Assembly (NCBI RefSeq): GCF_010509075.1
Contig: NZ_CP048433.1
Coordinates: 186,001-250,000 of the forward strand
Length of the DNA stretch: 64,000 nucleotides
Reading direction: 5' to 3'
Origin: Collinsella aerofaciens ATCC 25986
GTDB lineage: Bacteria > Actinomycetota > Coriobacteriia > Coriobacteriales > Coriobacteriaceae
This document shows positions 40,086 to 49,491 of this stretch, piece after piece. How positions within the stretch are numbered: position 1 is the stretch's first letter; each line of letters opens with the position of its first letter. The position numbers and the translations under genes are program-made. Below the pieces are notes generated by a model. The model was not told the origin of the DNA, did not search any database, and saw nothing but the letters and a program-made list of their open reading frames with translations.

Positions 40086-41564
40086 ATGACTGAGACCGCT
40101 AAGAAAAAGCGCGGTATGCCTTCATCGTTCACCATTCTTCTTGCTCTGCTGGCAATTGTCGCAGTGATTACCGTTATCGTCTCCGGCACGTCCGGCGGCG
40201 CGGTTACTGCCGCCCGTCTGAGCGATTTCTGCACCGCCCCGATTAAGGGCTTCGCTGACGCTCTGCCCGTCTGCCTCTTCGTTATGATCCTGGGCGGCTT
40301 CCTCGGTATGATGACCGAGACCGGCGCCCTGGACAACGGCATCGCCGTTCTGGTGCAGAAGCTTAAGGGCAACGAGATTATGCTCATTCCCGTGCTGATG
40401 CTCATCTTCTCCCTCGGTGGTACCACCTATGGTATGTGCGAGGAGACCGTTCCCTTCTACGCCCTGCTCGCCGCTACCATGATGGCTGCTGGCTTCGACC
40501 CCATGGTCGGTGCCGCTACCGTCCTGCTCGGCGCTGGCTGCGGCTGCCTGGGCTCCACGGTTAACCCGTTCGCCGTCGGCGCTGCCGTCGACGCTCTGAC
40601 CGGCGTTGGCATTGAGGTCAACCAGTCCATCATCATCGGCCTCGGTGCCGTCCTGTGGATTGTCACTACCGCTATGTCCATCTTCTTCGTGATGAACTAT
40701 GCCAAGAAGGTCAAGGCTGACAAGGGTTCCACCATCCTGTCGATGCAGGAGCTCAAGGACGCCGAAGAGGCTCACGGCAAGGCTGCTTCCGAGGTCCACA
40801 AGGAGGTCAAGCTCACCGGTCGTCAGAAGGGTGTTCTGATCGCCTTCGCCTTCACCTTCGTCGTCATGATCGTCGGCTTCATTCCGCTGGCCGACCTCAA
40901 CGAGGGCGTCGCCAACTTCTTCGACGCTGGCGCTGTCTACGACGCCGACGGTAACGCCGTCGTCCAGGGCTGGTCTGCCCTGATCACCGGCCTGCCCATT
41001 GGCCAGTGGTACTTCGACGAGGCTTCCACCTGGTTCTTCCTCATGGCCGTCCTGATCGGTATCATCGGTGGCCTGTCCGAGAAGCAGATCGTTAACACCT
41101 TCATCACCGGCGCTGCCGACATGATGTCCGTTGTTCTCGTCATCGCCCTCGCCCGTGGTATCTCCGTCCTCATGGCTAACACCGGCCTCGATGTCTTCGT
41201 CCTCGACGCTGCCGCCAATGCCCTGGCTGGCCTGTCCGGCGTGATCTTCGCTCCCATGAGCTTCCTGGTCTACTTCGGCCTGTCCTTCCTGATCCCCTCG
41301 ACCTCCGGTATGGCCACCGTCTCCATGCCCATCATGGGACCGCTGGCTGTTAAGCTCGGCTTCTCGCCTGAGGTCATGGTCATGATCTTCTCCGCCGCCA
41401 TCGGTGTCGTGAACCTATTCACCCCGACCTCCGGCGCCATCATGGGCGGTCTCGCCCTGGCCAAGATCGAGTGGACGACCTGGCTCAAGTTTGCCCTTAA
41501 GCTCATCGTCGCGCTCTCCGTCGTCTGCGCCATCATCCTGACCGTCGCCTGCGTGTTGATCTAA
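40086..41564 (+). CDS. YfcC/DcuC-family transporter, probable arginine/ornithine exchanger
   Basis: A 492-residue membrane protein with about 12 hydrophobic segments and the glycine-rich GGTTYGMCEETVPFY (about 112-126) and GCGCLGSTVNPFAVG stretches typical of the YfcC family (Pfam DcuC). Members of this family sit in arginine deiminase operons of streptococci as ArcD-like arginine/ornithine antiporters, and the position directly after arcB supports the same role here. The ATG at 40086 is chosen because GAAGGGGGG lies at proper spacing; the ATG at 40077 would touch the ribosome site. It has its own terminator on each side. Confidence 0.85.
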   Translation: MTETAKKKRGMPSSFTILLALLAIVAVITVIVSGTSGGAVTAARLSDFCTAPIKGFADALPVCLFVMILGGFLGMMTETGALDNGIAVLVQKLKGNEIMLIPVLMLIFSLGGTTYGMCEETVPFYALLAATMMAAGFDPMVGAATVLLGAGCGCLGSTVNPFAVGAAVDALTGVGIEVNQSIIIGLGAVLWIVTTAMSIFFVMNYAKKVKADKGSTILSMQELKDAEEAHGKAASEVHKEVKLTGRQKGVLIAFAFTFVVMIVGFIPLADLNEGVANFFDAGAVYDADGNAVVQGWSALITGLPIGQWYFDEASTWFFLMAVLIGIIGGLSEKQIVNTFITGAADMMSVVLVIALARGISVLMANTGLDVFVLDAAANALAGLSGVIFAPMSFLVYFGLSFLIPSTSGMATVSMPIMGPLAVKLGFSPEVMVMIFSAAIGVVNLFTPTSGAIMGGLALAKIEWTTWLKFALKLIVALSVVCAIILTVACVLI

Positions 41565-41666
41565 GTACCCAACGGGTACCCCACGGAAACCTTGACGATC
41601 CTGTAGAGGATCACCTGGTCATCGTCTGTCCGGCGGGGTAAACCCACCGGTAGACTCCTACCTTTA

Positions 41667-41705
41667 GCCCCCTTCCGTTCCGTGCGCGGGAGGGGGCGAC
41701 TTTTT
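41667..41705 (+). terminator. Terminator after the YfcC-family gene
   Basis: GCCCCCTTCC pairs with GGGAGGGGGC, followed by GACTTTTTG. Confidence 0.8.
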
Positions 41706-41708
41706 GTT

Positions 41709-41846
41709 CCGCGGTTTTACCAAGCCGCGGAACCGGTCGACGCTACGCGCCGTCCAGAACGACAATTTGTCATTCAAAAGGCAAGGCATGACCAAAAGGT
41801 CTATGCCTCGCCTTTTTCATGCCAACTTGTACGTTCTGGACGGCGC
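41709..41846. repeat. 138-nt two-hairpin element (family A), second copy
   Basis: Hairpin I (41709-41730) is CCGCGGTTTTACCAAGCCGCGG. Hairpin II (41747-41846) has perfect 15-bp outer arms GCGCCGTCCAGAACG and complement, and an inner stem AAAAGGC-a-AGGCAT with ATGCC-t-CGCCTTTT. Total length and the order of blocks equal those at 6130-6267. The core sequence has changed on both sides of its stem, so the fold is preserved. Confidence 0.8.
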
Positions 41847-41993
41847 TCGCTGTCCGTCCTCTGCCTGCGGCGCTTTCCATTGTTGGTGCAGAGGGCGCTT
41901 TGCCTACTCTGGCGGGCTTTCGCTGGCTTATGCTCAACCTGCGACGTATCCATTATTGATACAAAGGCCAGGTTTGTTTGAACCAAAAAGGGG

Positions 41994-42062
41994 AAGTTGC
42001 GGTGGAATAGTTCCTGTTTGGCCGTCTTGAGGGGTTAAACGGGAACTATTTCACCGCAACTT
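41994..42062. repeat. 69-nt hairpin with 26-bp arms
   Basis: AAGTTGCGGTG...AATAGTTCC (41994-42019) pairs with 42037-42062 with two mismatches around a 17-nt loop. No U-run follows. It is the third structured element in the 600-bp spacer between the transporter and the DUF1846 gene; between the repeats (41847-41993) I see no gene. Confidence 0.7.
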
Positions 42063-42124
42063 ATCGATGGCGTGTTTGGTTGGTGCCAGTTGATTGCTTG
42101 GGCGTTGGGGAGGGTCTGCTCCGT

Positions 42125-42130
42125 TATAAT
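42125..42130 (+). promoter_or_regulatory. -10 element upstream of the DUF1846 gene
   Basis: A perfect TATAAT 39 bp before the ATG; the -35 is unclear. Confidence 0.5.
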
Positions 42131-42169
42131 CGCCTAGAACATTAATTGGAAACGGGACGGGAGCCATAT

Positions 42170-43651
42170 ATGCGCCAGGGTTTCGACAACGCGAAGTATA
42201 TCGAGCTGCAGGCTGCTCACATTAAGGAGCGCATCTCGCAGTTTGGCGGCAAGCTCTATTTGGAGTTTGGCGGTAAGCTATTCGATGACTATCATGCGAG
42301 CCGCGTGCTACCGGGTTTTGAACCGGACAGCAAGTTCCGCATGCTCAAGAGCATCGCCGACGATGTCGAGGTTATCATCGCGATCAACGCGAACCACATC
42401 GAGAAAAACAAGGCTCGTGGTGACCTGGGCATTACCTATGACGAGGATGTGCTGCGCCTGGTTGACCTGTTCCGCGGCAACGGCTTTGCCGTCGCGGCTG
42501 TGGTCATCACCCAGTACGCTGGCCAGCCTGCTGCTGATGTGTTCCGCAACCGCCTGAACGCGCTCGGTATTCCCGCCAAGCTGCACTATCCCATCGAGGG
42601 GTATCCGCACGATGTCGATCTGATCGTGTCCGACGATGGCTACGGCAAGAACGAGTTTGTCGAGACCACGCGTCCGCTCGTCGTGGTCACCGCTCCCGGC
42701 CCCGGCTCAGGCAAGCTCGCCACTTGCCTCTCGCAGCTCTATCACGAGCACAAGCACGGCACCGCCGCCGGCTACGCCAAGTTCGAGACTTTCCCGGTCT
42801 GGAATCTGCCCCTCACGCATCCGGTCAACATCGCCTATGAGGCAGCAACGGCCGATCTCGACGATGCCAATATCATCGACTCCTTCCACTTGGAGGCCTA
42901 CAACAAGACCACGGTCAACTACAACCGCGACGTCGAGGCCTTCCCGGTGGTCCGTGCTCTGATGGAAAAGATCCTGGGCAAGAGCCCCTATCAGAGTCCT
43001 ACGGACATGGGCGTCAATATGGTCGGCTTTGCCATCACCGATGACGATGCCTGCCGCGACGCTTCCAAGATGGAGATCGTCCGCCGCTACTTTACCGCGG
43101 TCGAAAATGTGCGCCGTACCGGCGTGGGCGATGAGCAAGTCGACCGTCTCAAGATTATTATGAAGAAAGCCGGCATCGATAAGAACTACTCACCGGCGCG
43201 CTCGGCGGCCCTCACCAGGGAGCAGCTGACGGGTGGTCCCGTGGGTGCCATGGTCATGCCCGATGGCTCCGTGGTGACCGGTAAGACCTCCACGCGCCTG
43301 GGCGCCGCAAGTTCGCTCATTATGAACGCCCTCAAGCATGTCTCGGGCGTCGACCTTGAGCTCGAGGTCATTAGCGATGAGGCGATCGAGCCCATCAGCA
43401 AGCTCAAGACGCATTTCCTGGGCAGCAAAAACCCTCGCCTCCACACCGACGAGACGCTTATGGCGCTGTCGATCACCTCGGCCACGAGTGAGACGGCCGC
43501 TCGCGTCCTTTCGGGCCTGGAGCAGCTGCGCGGTTGCGATGCCTTCTTTAGCGTGATTATCTCGCCGACGGACGAGACGGTACTGCGCAAACTGGGTATC
43601 AACGTGTGCTGCGAGCCCAAGTTTGAGCGCCGCGGTTTCTTCCACCGCTAA
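42170..43651 (+). CDS. DUF1846 family protein
   Basis: A 493-residue cytosolic protein of the DUF1846 family, which is widespread in Firmicutes and Actinobacteria and has no firmly established function. It shows the family's regions LYLEFGGKLFDDYHASRVLPGF near the N-terminus and the nucleotide-loop-like VVVTAPGPGSGKLATCLSQLY (about 165-185), suggesting ATP binding, followed by GPVGAMVMPDGSVVTGKTS. The ATG at 42170 follows GGGAGCC. It is monocistronic, with a promoter hexamer upstream and a terminator downstream. Confidence 0.85.
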   Translation: MRQGFDNAKYIELQAAHIKERISQFGGKLYLEFGGKLFDDYHASRVLPGFEPDSKFRMLKSIADDVEVIIAINANHIEKNKARGDLGITYDEDVLRLVDLFRGNGFAVAAVVITQYAGQPAADVFRNRLNALGIPAKLHYPIEGYPHDVDLIVSDDGYGKNEFVETTRPLVVVTAPGPGSGKLATCLSQLYHEHKHGTAAGYAKFETFPVWNLPLTHPVNIAYEAATADLDDANIIDSFHLEAYNKTTVNYNRDVEAFPVVRALMEKILGKSPYQSPTDMGVNMVGFAITDDDACRDASKMEIVRRYFTAVENVRRTGVGDEQVDRLKIIMKKAGIDKNYSPARSAALTREQLTGGPVGAMVMPDGSVVTGKTSTRLGAASSLIMNALKHVSGVDLELEVISDEAIEPISKLKTHFLGSKNPRLHTDETLMALSITSATSETAARVLSGLEQLRGCDAFFSVIISPTDETVLRKLGINVCCEPKFERRGFFHR

Positions 43652-43685
43652 GTTTGAAGCACCGCGGTAATTGCATTGCATTTTG

Positions 43686-43720
43686 GCCGTATCGGGTTGG
43701 CGCCCGGTACGGCTTTTTGA
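43686..43720 (+). terminator. Terminator after the DUF1846 gene
   Basis: GCCGTATCGGG pairs with CCCGGTACGGC, followed by TTTTTGA. Confidence 0.88.
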
Positions 43721-43907
43721 TCAATAAAGCGCCTATTTCGGCGAAAAATAGCCGTTTACCTGCCTAGAAACAATTTGAGCGGTATACAATAACCGTAACT
43801 GTTTCATCCTTAGCGGGATGCCGCATGATGGATATTACCTGCCATCGTGAGGTGTGTCGGTCGCGCACGGCGCGTTAGATGCTCGTGCTCGGTTTGAGGA
43901 GGCTGCT

Positions 43908-44246
43908 ATGGCGGGCAAGGGTCGTGCGAGTGTCAACGATATGAAGCGTGTTGAGGTGCTGGTGTTGATGGAAATCGACCAGCAAACCGAAGACAATGGC
44001 GGGCCGTATGGTTTCTCGCGCAAAACGCTTGCCGAGCGCGTGGGGGTTTCGCCGTATCGTGCCCGCGCCGCAATCGATCGCTTGGATTCCGAAGGCATGA
44101 TTGATGTCGTCTCGCGTTATAGCGACGACGGCGGTCAGCTTGCAAATGGCATTTGCCTCACCGAACGTGGCGAGTGGTATCTTGAGGGCGTCCGTACCGG
44201 CATGCTCGTTCAAGAAATGCTTGAGGACGAGGTTGCTGATCGATAG
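43908..44246 (+). CDS. Small winged-helix DNA-binding protein
   Basis: A 112-residue protein. Residues 15-90 form a winged helix-turn-helix: GFSRKTLAERVGVSPYRARAAIDRL is the HTH with a clear recognition helix, and the wing lies around SRYSDDGGQLANGICLTERG. It resembles MarR/PadR-type regulators but is shorter, without obvious ligand domain or Cys sensor. GAGGAGGC lies before the ATG at 43908; the longer frame upstream lacks a ribosome site. It is a single gene with its own terminator. Targets unknown. Confidence 0.75.
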   Translation: MAGKGRASVNDMKRVEVLVLMEIDQQTEDNGGPYGFSRKTLAERVGVSPYRARAAIDRLDSEGMIDVVSRYSDDGGQLANGICLTERGEWYLEGVRTGMLVQEMLEDEVADR

Positions 44247-44270
44247 CAGCATGTAACCCTTGCCATAGCG

Positions 44271-44302
44271 ACGCCGCCTGGGAAACCGGGCGGCGTTTTG
44301 TT
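44271..44302 (+). terminator. Terminator after the winged-helix gene
   Basis: ACGCCGCC-t-GG-gaaa-CC-g-GGCGGCGT followed by TTTGTTTC. Confidence 0.88.
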
Positions 44303-44418
44303 TCAAGATTGAGAAATGCAATCGCACGCGAGAAAAATTGCGAACGGTCCGCGGCGCGAGTATTACAATGAAGACCCGTAAGATGTGGATAAACAACTTC
44401 TACGGGAAGCGCAGGTAA

Positions 44419-46086
<1,668 letters not shown>

Positions 46087-46088
46087 GG

Positions 46089-47030
46089 GTGCCGGCGAAT
46101 AAGGAACATACCGAAGCTACTCCCTCGTCGCTCGCCGTGGCGGCGGGGGAGTATCTCGATTACCTCGCGGTCGAGCGGGGTTTGGCGCGCAACACGATTG
46201 CGGCCTATCGTCGTGACCTGACGACGTACTGCGCCTATCTGGAGCGGGCGGGTATTGTGTCTTTTGAAGAGGTGACTCGTCAGGTCGTGGAGGGCTTTGT
46301 CGCCGACCGTCGCGATGGGGGCTATTCCGATGCCTCGGTGGAGCGTGCGCTTGCAGCCGTGAAGGGCCTGCATGCCTTTTTGGTGCGCGATGGGGCTGTA
46401 GCCCAAAATCCAACGGCGGCGTTGCGCCTGCCTAAAAAGGCTGAGCGTTTGCCGGAGTATCTATCGGTGGAGGATGTCTCGGCTCTGCTCGATCAAGACT
46501 TCCCCGAGGGCGAGATGGGCTTGCGCGACCATGCCATCTTGGAAGTGCTCTACGGATGCGGTTTGCGTGTGAGCGAGTTGGTGGGGCTCGATGTGGGCGA
46601 TATCCATATTGACGATGGCTTTGTACTCGTTCGCGGTAAGGGCTCAAAGGAACGCCTGTCCCCGCTGGTGGGAAGCGCGGCGCGAGCTCTGATGCTCTAT
46701 GTAACTGAGGGACGTTCTCGCTTGGCGGCCCATGCCCGCGGAACCGAGACCTCGGCGGTCTTTTTAAATAAGAACGGACGTCGCCTGTCGCGCCAGGCCG
46801 TGCATGCGATATGCGAGCGGTATGGGCGTCAGGTGGGGCTGGTGGGGCTCCATCCCCATACCTTGCGCCACTCCTTTGCCACCCACATGCTCGCGGGCGG
46901 TGCCGACCTGCGTGTGCTGCAGGAGATTTTGGGCCATGCCGATATTTCGACCACGCAGGTCTACACGCATGTCGACCGCACGCAACTGACCGAGGTCTAT
47001 CTGGCGGCGCATCCGCTGGCGCATCGTTAA
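46089..47030 (+). CDS. xerD: Tyrosine recombinase, XerD type
   Basis: Resolves chromosome dimers at dif together with a partner recombinase. The 313-residue product has an N-terminal SAM-like core-binding domain (about 15-105, YLAVERGLARNTIAAYRRDL) and a catalytic domain with Arg160 (GCGLRVSEL), His257/Arg260 (HPHTLRHSFATHM), His283 (LGHADISTTQ) and the nucleophile Tyr292 (VYTHV). The start is GTG at 46089, 2 bp after the pyrG stop, so it is probably translationally coupled. XerC is the alternative name; the single-recombinase question needs the rest of the genome. Confidence 0.88.
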   Translation: MPANKEHTEATPSSLAVAAGEYLDYLAVERGLARNTIAAYRRDLTTYCAYLERAGIVSFEEVTRQVVEGFVADRRDGGYSDASVERALAAVKGLHAFLVRDGAVAQNPTAALRLPKKAERLPEYLSVEDVSALLDQDFPEGEMGLRDHAILEVLYGCGLRVSELVGLDVGDIHIDDGFVLVRGKGSKERLSPLVGSAARALMLYVTEGRSRLAAHARGTETSAVFLNKNGRRLSRQAVHAICERYGRQVGLVGLHPHTLRHSFATHMLAGGADLRVLQEILGHADISTTQVYTHVDRTQLTEVYLAAHPLAHR

Positions 47031-47063
47031 CACATCGCTGGCCTGCATATTTATAGGTATTTG

Positions 47064-47134
47064 GGGACGGGCCCCAGATTGCTGCGGCGTGCTTTTGCGC
47101 GCGCATGGGCAATCTGGGGCCCGTCCCATTTTTC
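47064..47134 (+). terminator. Long-arm hairpin and U-run after pyrG-xerD
   Basis: A perfect 19-bp stem (GGGACGGGCCCCAGATTGC with its complement at 47109-47127) around a 26-nt loop, followed by ATTTTTCG. The arms are as long as those of the locus-specific hairpin repeats, but here a U-run makes terminator function clear. Confidence 0.8.
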
Positions 47135-47233
47135 GCCACTTGTCGTCGCGGTGGTGGGCCGCACGTGCCTTGGGTGGGGGAGTTTGGGGGCGATGTGAAC
47201 GCCATGTAAAAGGACGCAAAAATCGCCTCAAGG

Positions 47234-47249
47234 TCAACTTGAAGGTTGA
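47234..47249. promoter_or_regulatory. TCAACTTGAAGGTTGA motif upstream of mraZ
   Basis: Matches TCAACCTGAAGGTTAA at 61758-61773, upstream of ftsZ, in 14 of 16 positions. The core is an imperfect palindrome (AAC...GTT). It is a candidate operator shared by both ends of the dcw cluster. Confidence 0.45.
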
Positions 47250-47254
47250 GGTTG

Positions 47255-47288
47255 AAAGGCGGGGTGCCACAGGTGGCATCCCGCCTTT
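47255..47288. other. Hairpin in the mraZ upstream region
   Basis: AAAGGCGGG-GTGCCA-cagg-TGGCAt-CCCGCCTTT, 205 bp before mraZ. It could be a bidirectional terminator insulating the dcw cluster. After it come two ACAACATATTG copies (47298-47308 and 47339-47349), the first within the inverted repeat AACACAA-cata-TTGTGTT. Confidence 0.5.
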
Positions 47289-47360
47289 GCTGTAAACACA
47301 ACATATTGTGTTTTCGAACATATGCTCGGGGGTGTTTTACAACATATTGGGGGTGGAATG

Positions 47361-47388
47361 GTGGGGCTGGGTGGGGGAAGGGGTGGGG
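47361..47388 (+). promoter_or_regulatory. Probable MraZ box
   Basis: GTGGGG at 47361, GTGGGGG at 47371 and GTGGGG at 47383, i.e. TGGG repeats with 10- and 12-bp periods. MraZ of other bacteria binds three to four TGGGN direct repeats with a 10-bp period in its own promoter. The site is 105 bp upstream of mraZ. Confidence 0.6.
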
Positions 47389-47492
47389 AAAGGTGTTGAA
47401 AAATGGGGCGGTTCCCCATATTATTGATGACGTCGACAGGCGGGGTGGTTCCCCGCGTACGTGCCATCTGAGTAACCGAGGGGAGGGCGCAC

Positions 47493-47927
47493 ATGGGAAT
47501 GACTGGTGCATACGAGCGCAATCTCGATGCAAAAGGTCGTCTATCCCTGCCTGCACCCCTTCGCGAGGAGCTTGGAGAGCACGTTCGCGTGTTTAAAGCC
47601 CTGGATGTCGATGCTCTGTACGTGTTCTCTGCCGAGGCCTTCGATAAGTGGGTCGAAGGACTCTTCGCGGGTCGTGAGGGCCACGAGGGTTTTAACCCGC
47701 GTGACATTAATGACCAGAAGCTCATGAGGGCGATCAACAAGCGCACCACGTCGATGGACGTGGACAGCGCCGGTCGTATCGGTCTTTCCGAGTCTCTCCG
47801 CAAGCAGGCGAACCTCGACCGCGAGGTCACGGTTGTGGGCAACTACGACCACCTTGAGGTTTGGGATCGCGCCGCGGCCGATGAGGACGATGACGATGAG
47901 GCCCTGCTGGACCTCTTCTTCTCGTAA
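47493..47927 (+). CDS. mraZ: Transcriptional regulator MraZ
   Basis: A 144-residue dodecamer-forming DNA-binding protein with two SpoVT/AbrB-like repeats (YERNLDAKGRLSLPAPLREEL at 7-27; SMDVDSAGRIGLSESLRKQ at 87-105) and an acidic tail. It usually represses its own dcw operon through the TGGGN box. AGGGGAGGGCGCAC precedes the ATG. First gene of the cluster. Confidence 0.96.
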   Translation: MGMTGAYERNLDAKGRLSLPAPLREELGEHVRVFKALDVDALYVFSAEAFDKWVEGLFAGREGHEGFNPRDINDQKLMRAINKRTTSMDVDSAGRIGLSESLRKQANLDREVTVVGNYDHLEVWDRAAADEDDDDEALLDLFFS

Positions 47928-47947
47928 GGGCAAGGCACGGGTAACGG

Positions 47948-48913
47948 ATGGAGCGTGGGATCTTGACACAAGAATATCGGCATGAACCTGTCATGCTCGG
48001 CGAAGTGCTTGAGTCGCTGCGGCTAAAGAGCGGCTCCGTTGTCTGCGATTGCACCCTTGGCGGTGCCGGCCATTCGGTAAAGATGGCCGCGCAGGTGGGG
48101 GAGACGGGCCTTTTGCTCGGCGTCGATCAGGACGACATGGCCCTCGAGGCCGCTGGCGCCCGTCTGGACCGCGAGGTTCCCGGAGTTCCGCACCAGCTGC
48201 TGAAGGGCAACTTCGGCGACTTGGACGAGCTGCTTTGCTCGGCCGAGGTGCCCGGGGTCGATGGCTTCCTGTTCGATTTGGGCGTTTCGTCACCGCAACT
48301 CGATATCCCTGGCAGGGGCTTTTCGTATAACGAGGACGCCCCATTGGACATGCGGATGGATCCGGGTAATAACACCTTAAACGCAGCTGAGGTCATCAAC
48401 ACCTATAACGAACACGACCTCGCCCGGATTCTACGCGTCTACGGCGAAGAGAAGTTTGCCTCGCAGATCGCGCGCGAGATCGTGCGCCGCCGCGAGCAAG
48501 AACCGATCGAAACCACCGGCCAATTTGTCGAGATCATCAAGGCGGGTATCCCGGCTGCCGCTCGTCGGCATGGCGGACACCCGGCCAAGAAAAGTTTCCA
48601 GGCCATTCGCATCGAGGTCAATCACGAGCTCGATGTGCTCGAACGAGGGCTTGATGCCGCCACCAGGTGGCTCAACCCGGGCGGACGTATCTGCGTCATC
48701 TCGTATCACTCGCTCGAGGACCGTATCGTAAAGAACCACTTTAAGGAGATGAGCCAGGGGTGCACGTGTCCGCCGGAGATTCCGGTGTGCGTGTGCGGCA
48801 ACGTGCCGATACTCAAGGTCATCACCCGCAAACCCTTGGTTGCCCAGCCTGATGAGGTTGAGCGCAACCCTCGGGCGAGATCAGCCAAAATCCGCGTGGC
48901 GCAGCGTCTGTAG
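47948..48913 (+). CDS. rsmH: 16S rRNA (cytosine-1402-N4)-methyltransferase
   Basis: SAM-dependent methyltransferase of the ribosomal P-site. Visible motifs: HEPVMLGEVLESL, CDCTLGGAGHS (SAM site, about 33-43), FLFDLGVSSPQLD and the C-terminal GGRICVISYHSLEDRIVKNHF. The ATG at 47948 has a weak ribosome site; a TTG at 47963, with GGAG 10 bp upstream, begins the conserved region (TQEYRHEP) and is a plausible alternative start. Confidence 0.95.
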   Translation: MERGILTQEYRHEPVMLGEVLESLRLKSGSVVCDCTLGGAGHSVKMAAQVGETGLLLGVDQDDMALEAAGARLDREVPGVPHQLLKGNFGDLDELLCSAEVPGVDGFLFDLGVSSPQLDIPGRGFSYNEDAPLDMRMDPGNNTLNAAEVINTYNEHDLARILRVYGEEKFASQIAREIVRRREQEPIETTGQFVEIIKAGIPAAARRHGGHPAKKSFQAIRIEVNHELDVLERGLDAATRWLNPGGRICVISYHSLEDRIVKNHFKEMSQGCTCPPEIPVCVCGNVPILKVITRKPLVAQPDEVERNPRARSAKIRVAQRL

Positions 48914-49003
48914 GCGCGACCGCGCGATATTGGACCTCCCGCTCGCACCATAAACGAAGCTTAAACACACTACCAACGTACTCGGGATGGGAGGCGGCAT
49001 ATC

Positions 49004-49474
49004 ATGGGCTACAACACTTCAAGCGCAGCACTTGCCTATGATATGAACGCCATGCCCGCCTATCGTGAGACGCCGCAGGCCCCCGTTGCTCCCCGTGAGC
49101 AGCGCACGCCGCGCTTTGATGTCTACACGGGCGCGGGCCGTCAGGCAAACCAGGCGGTAAGCCCGGTTTTCATGAGCGTTCTTAAAACGTTTTGCATCAT
49201 TGCGGCTATCTTCATGACGATCGGCATCGCCCGCGTGGCACTCGCCGGCGTTACGGCCCAGGTGCTCAACAGCAACGCCGAGCTTACCAACACGCTCGAA
49301 AAGGCGACCGATGAGAGCTCCGACCTGGAGGTCATGCATTCGGTCTATGGCGCCGACACGCGCATTCGCGACCTTGCGGGCGCTTATGGCATGGTGGAGC
49401 CCAGCGAGAGCGTTACACTTGACTTTTCGCAGGATGCAGCCGCGGGCGCCAACGCGACCGCGACCGCTCAGTAG
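49004..49474 (+). CDS. FtsL-like septum protein
   Basis: A 156-residue bitopic protein: a cytoplasmic part of about 55 residues rich in Pro and Arg, one transmembrane segment (57-82) and an extracellular region with a short heptad-like stretch (VLNSNAELTNTLEKATDES). Position between rsmH and ftsI, size and topology are those of FtsL, which recruits FtsW-FtsI to the septum, although sequence similarity in this family is too low to prove it. GGGAGGCGG precedes the ATG. The low-complexity Ala/Thr C-terminus is unusual. Confidence 0.65.
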   Translation: MGYNTSSAALAYDMNAMPAYRETPQAPVAPREQRTPRFDVYTGAGRQANQAVSPVFMSVLKTFCIIAAIFMTIGIARVALAGVTAQVLNSNAELTNTLEKATDESSDLEVMHSVYGADTRIRDLAGAYGMVEPSESVTLDFSQDAAAGANATATAQ

Positions 49475-49491
49475 CAAGACGGTAGCTGAGT

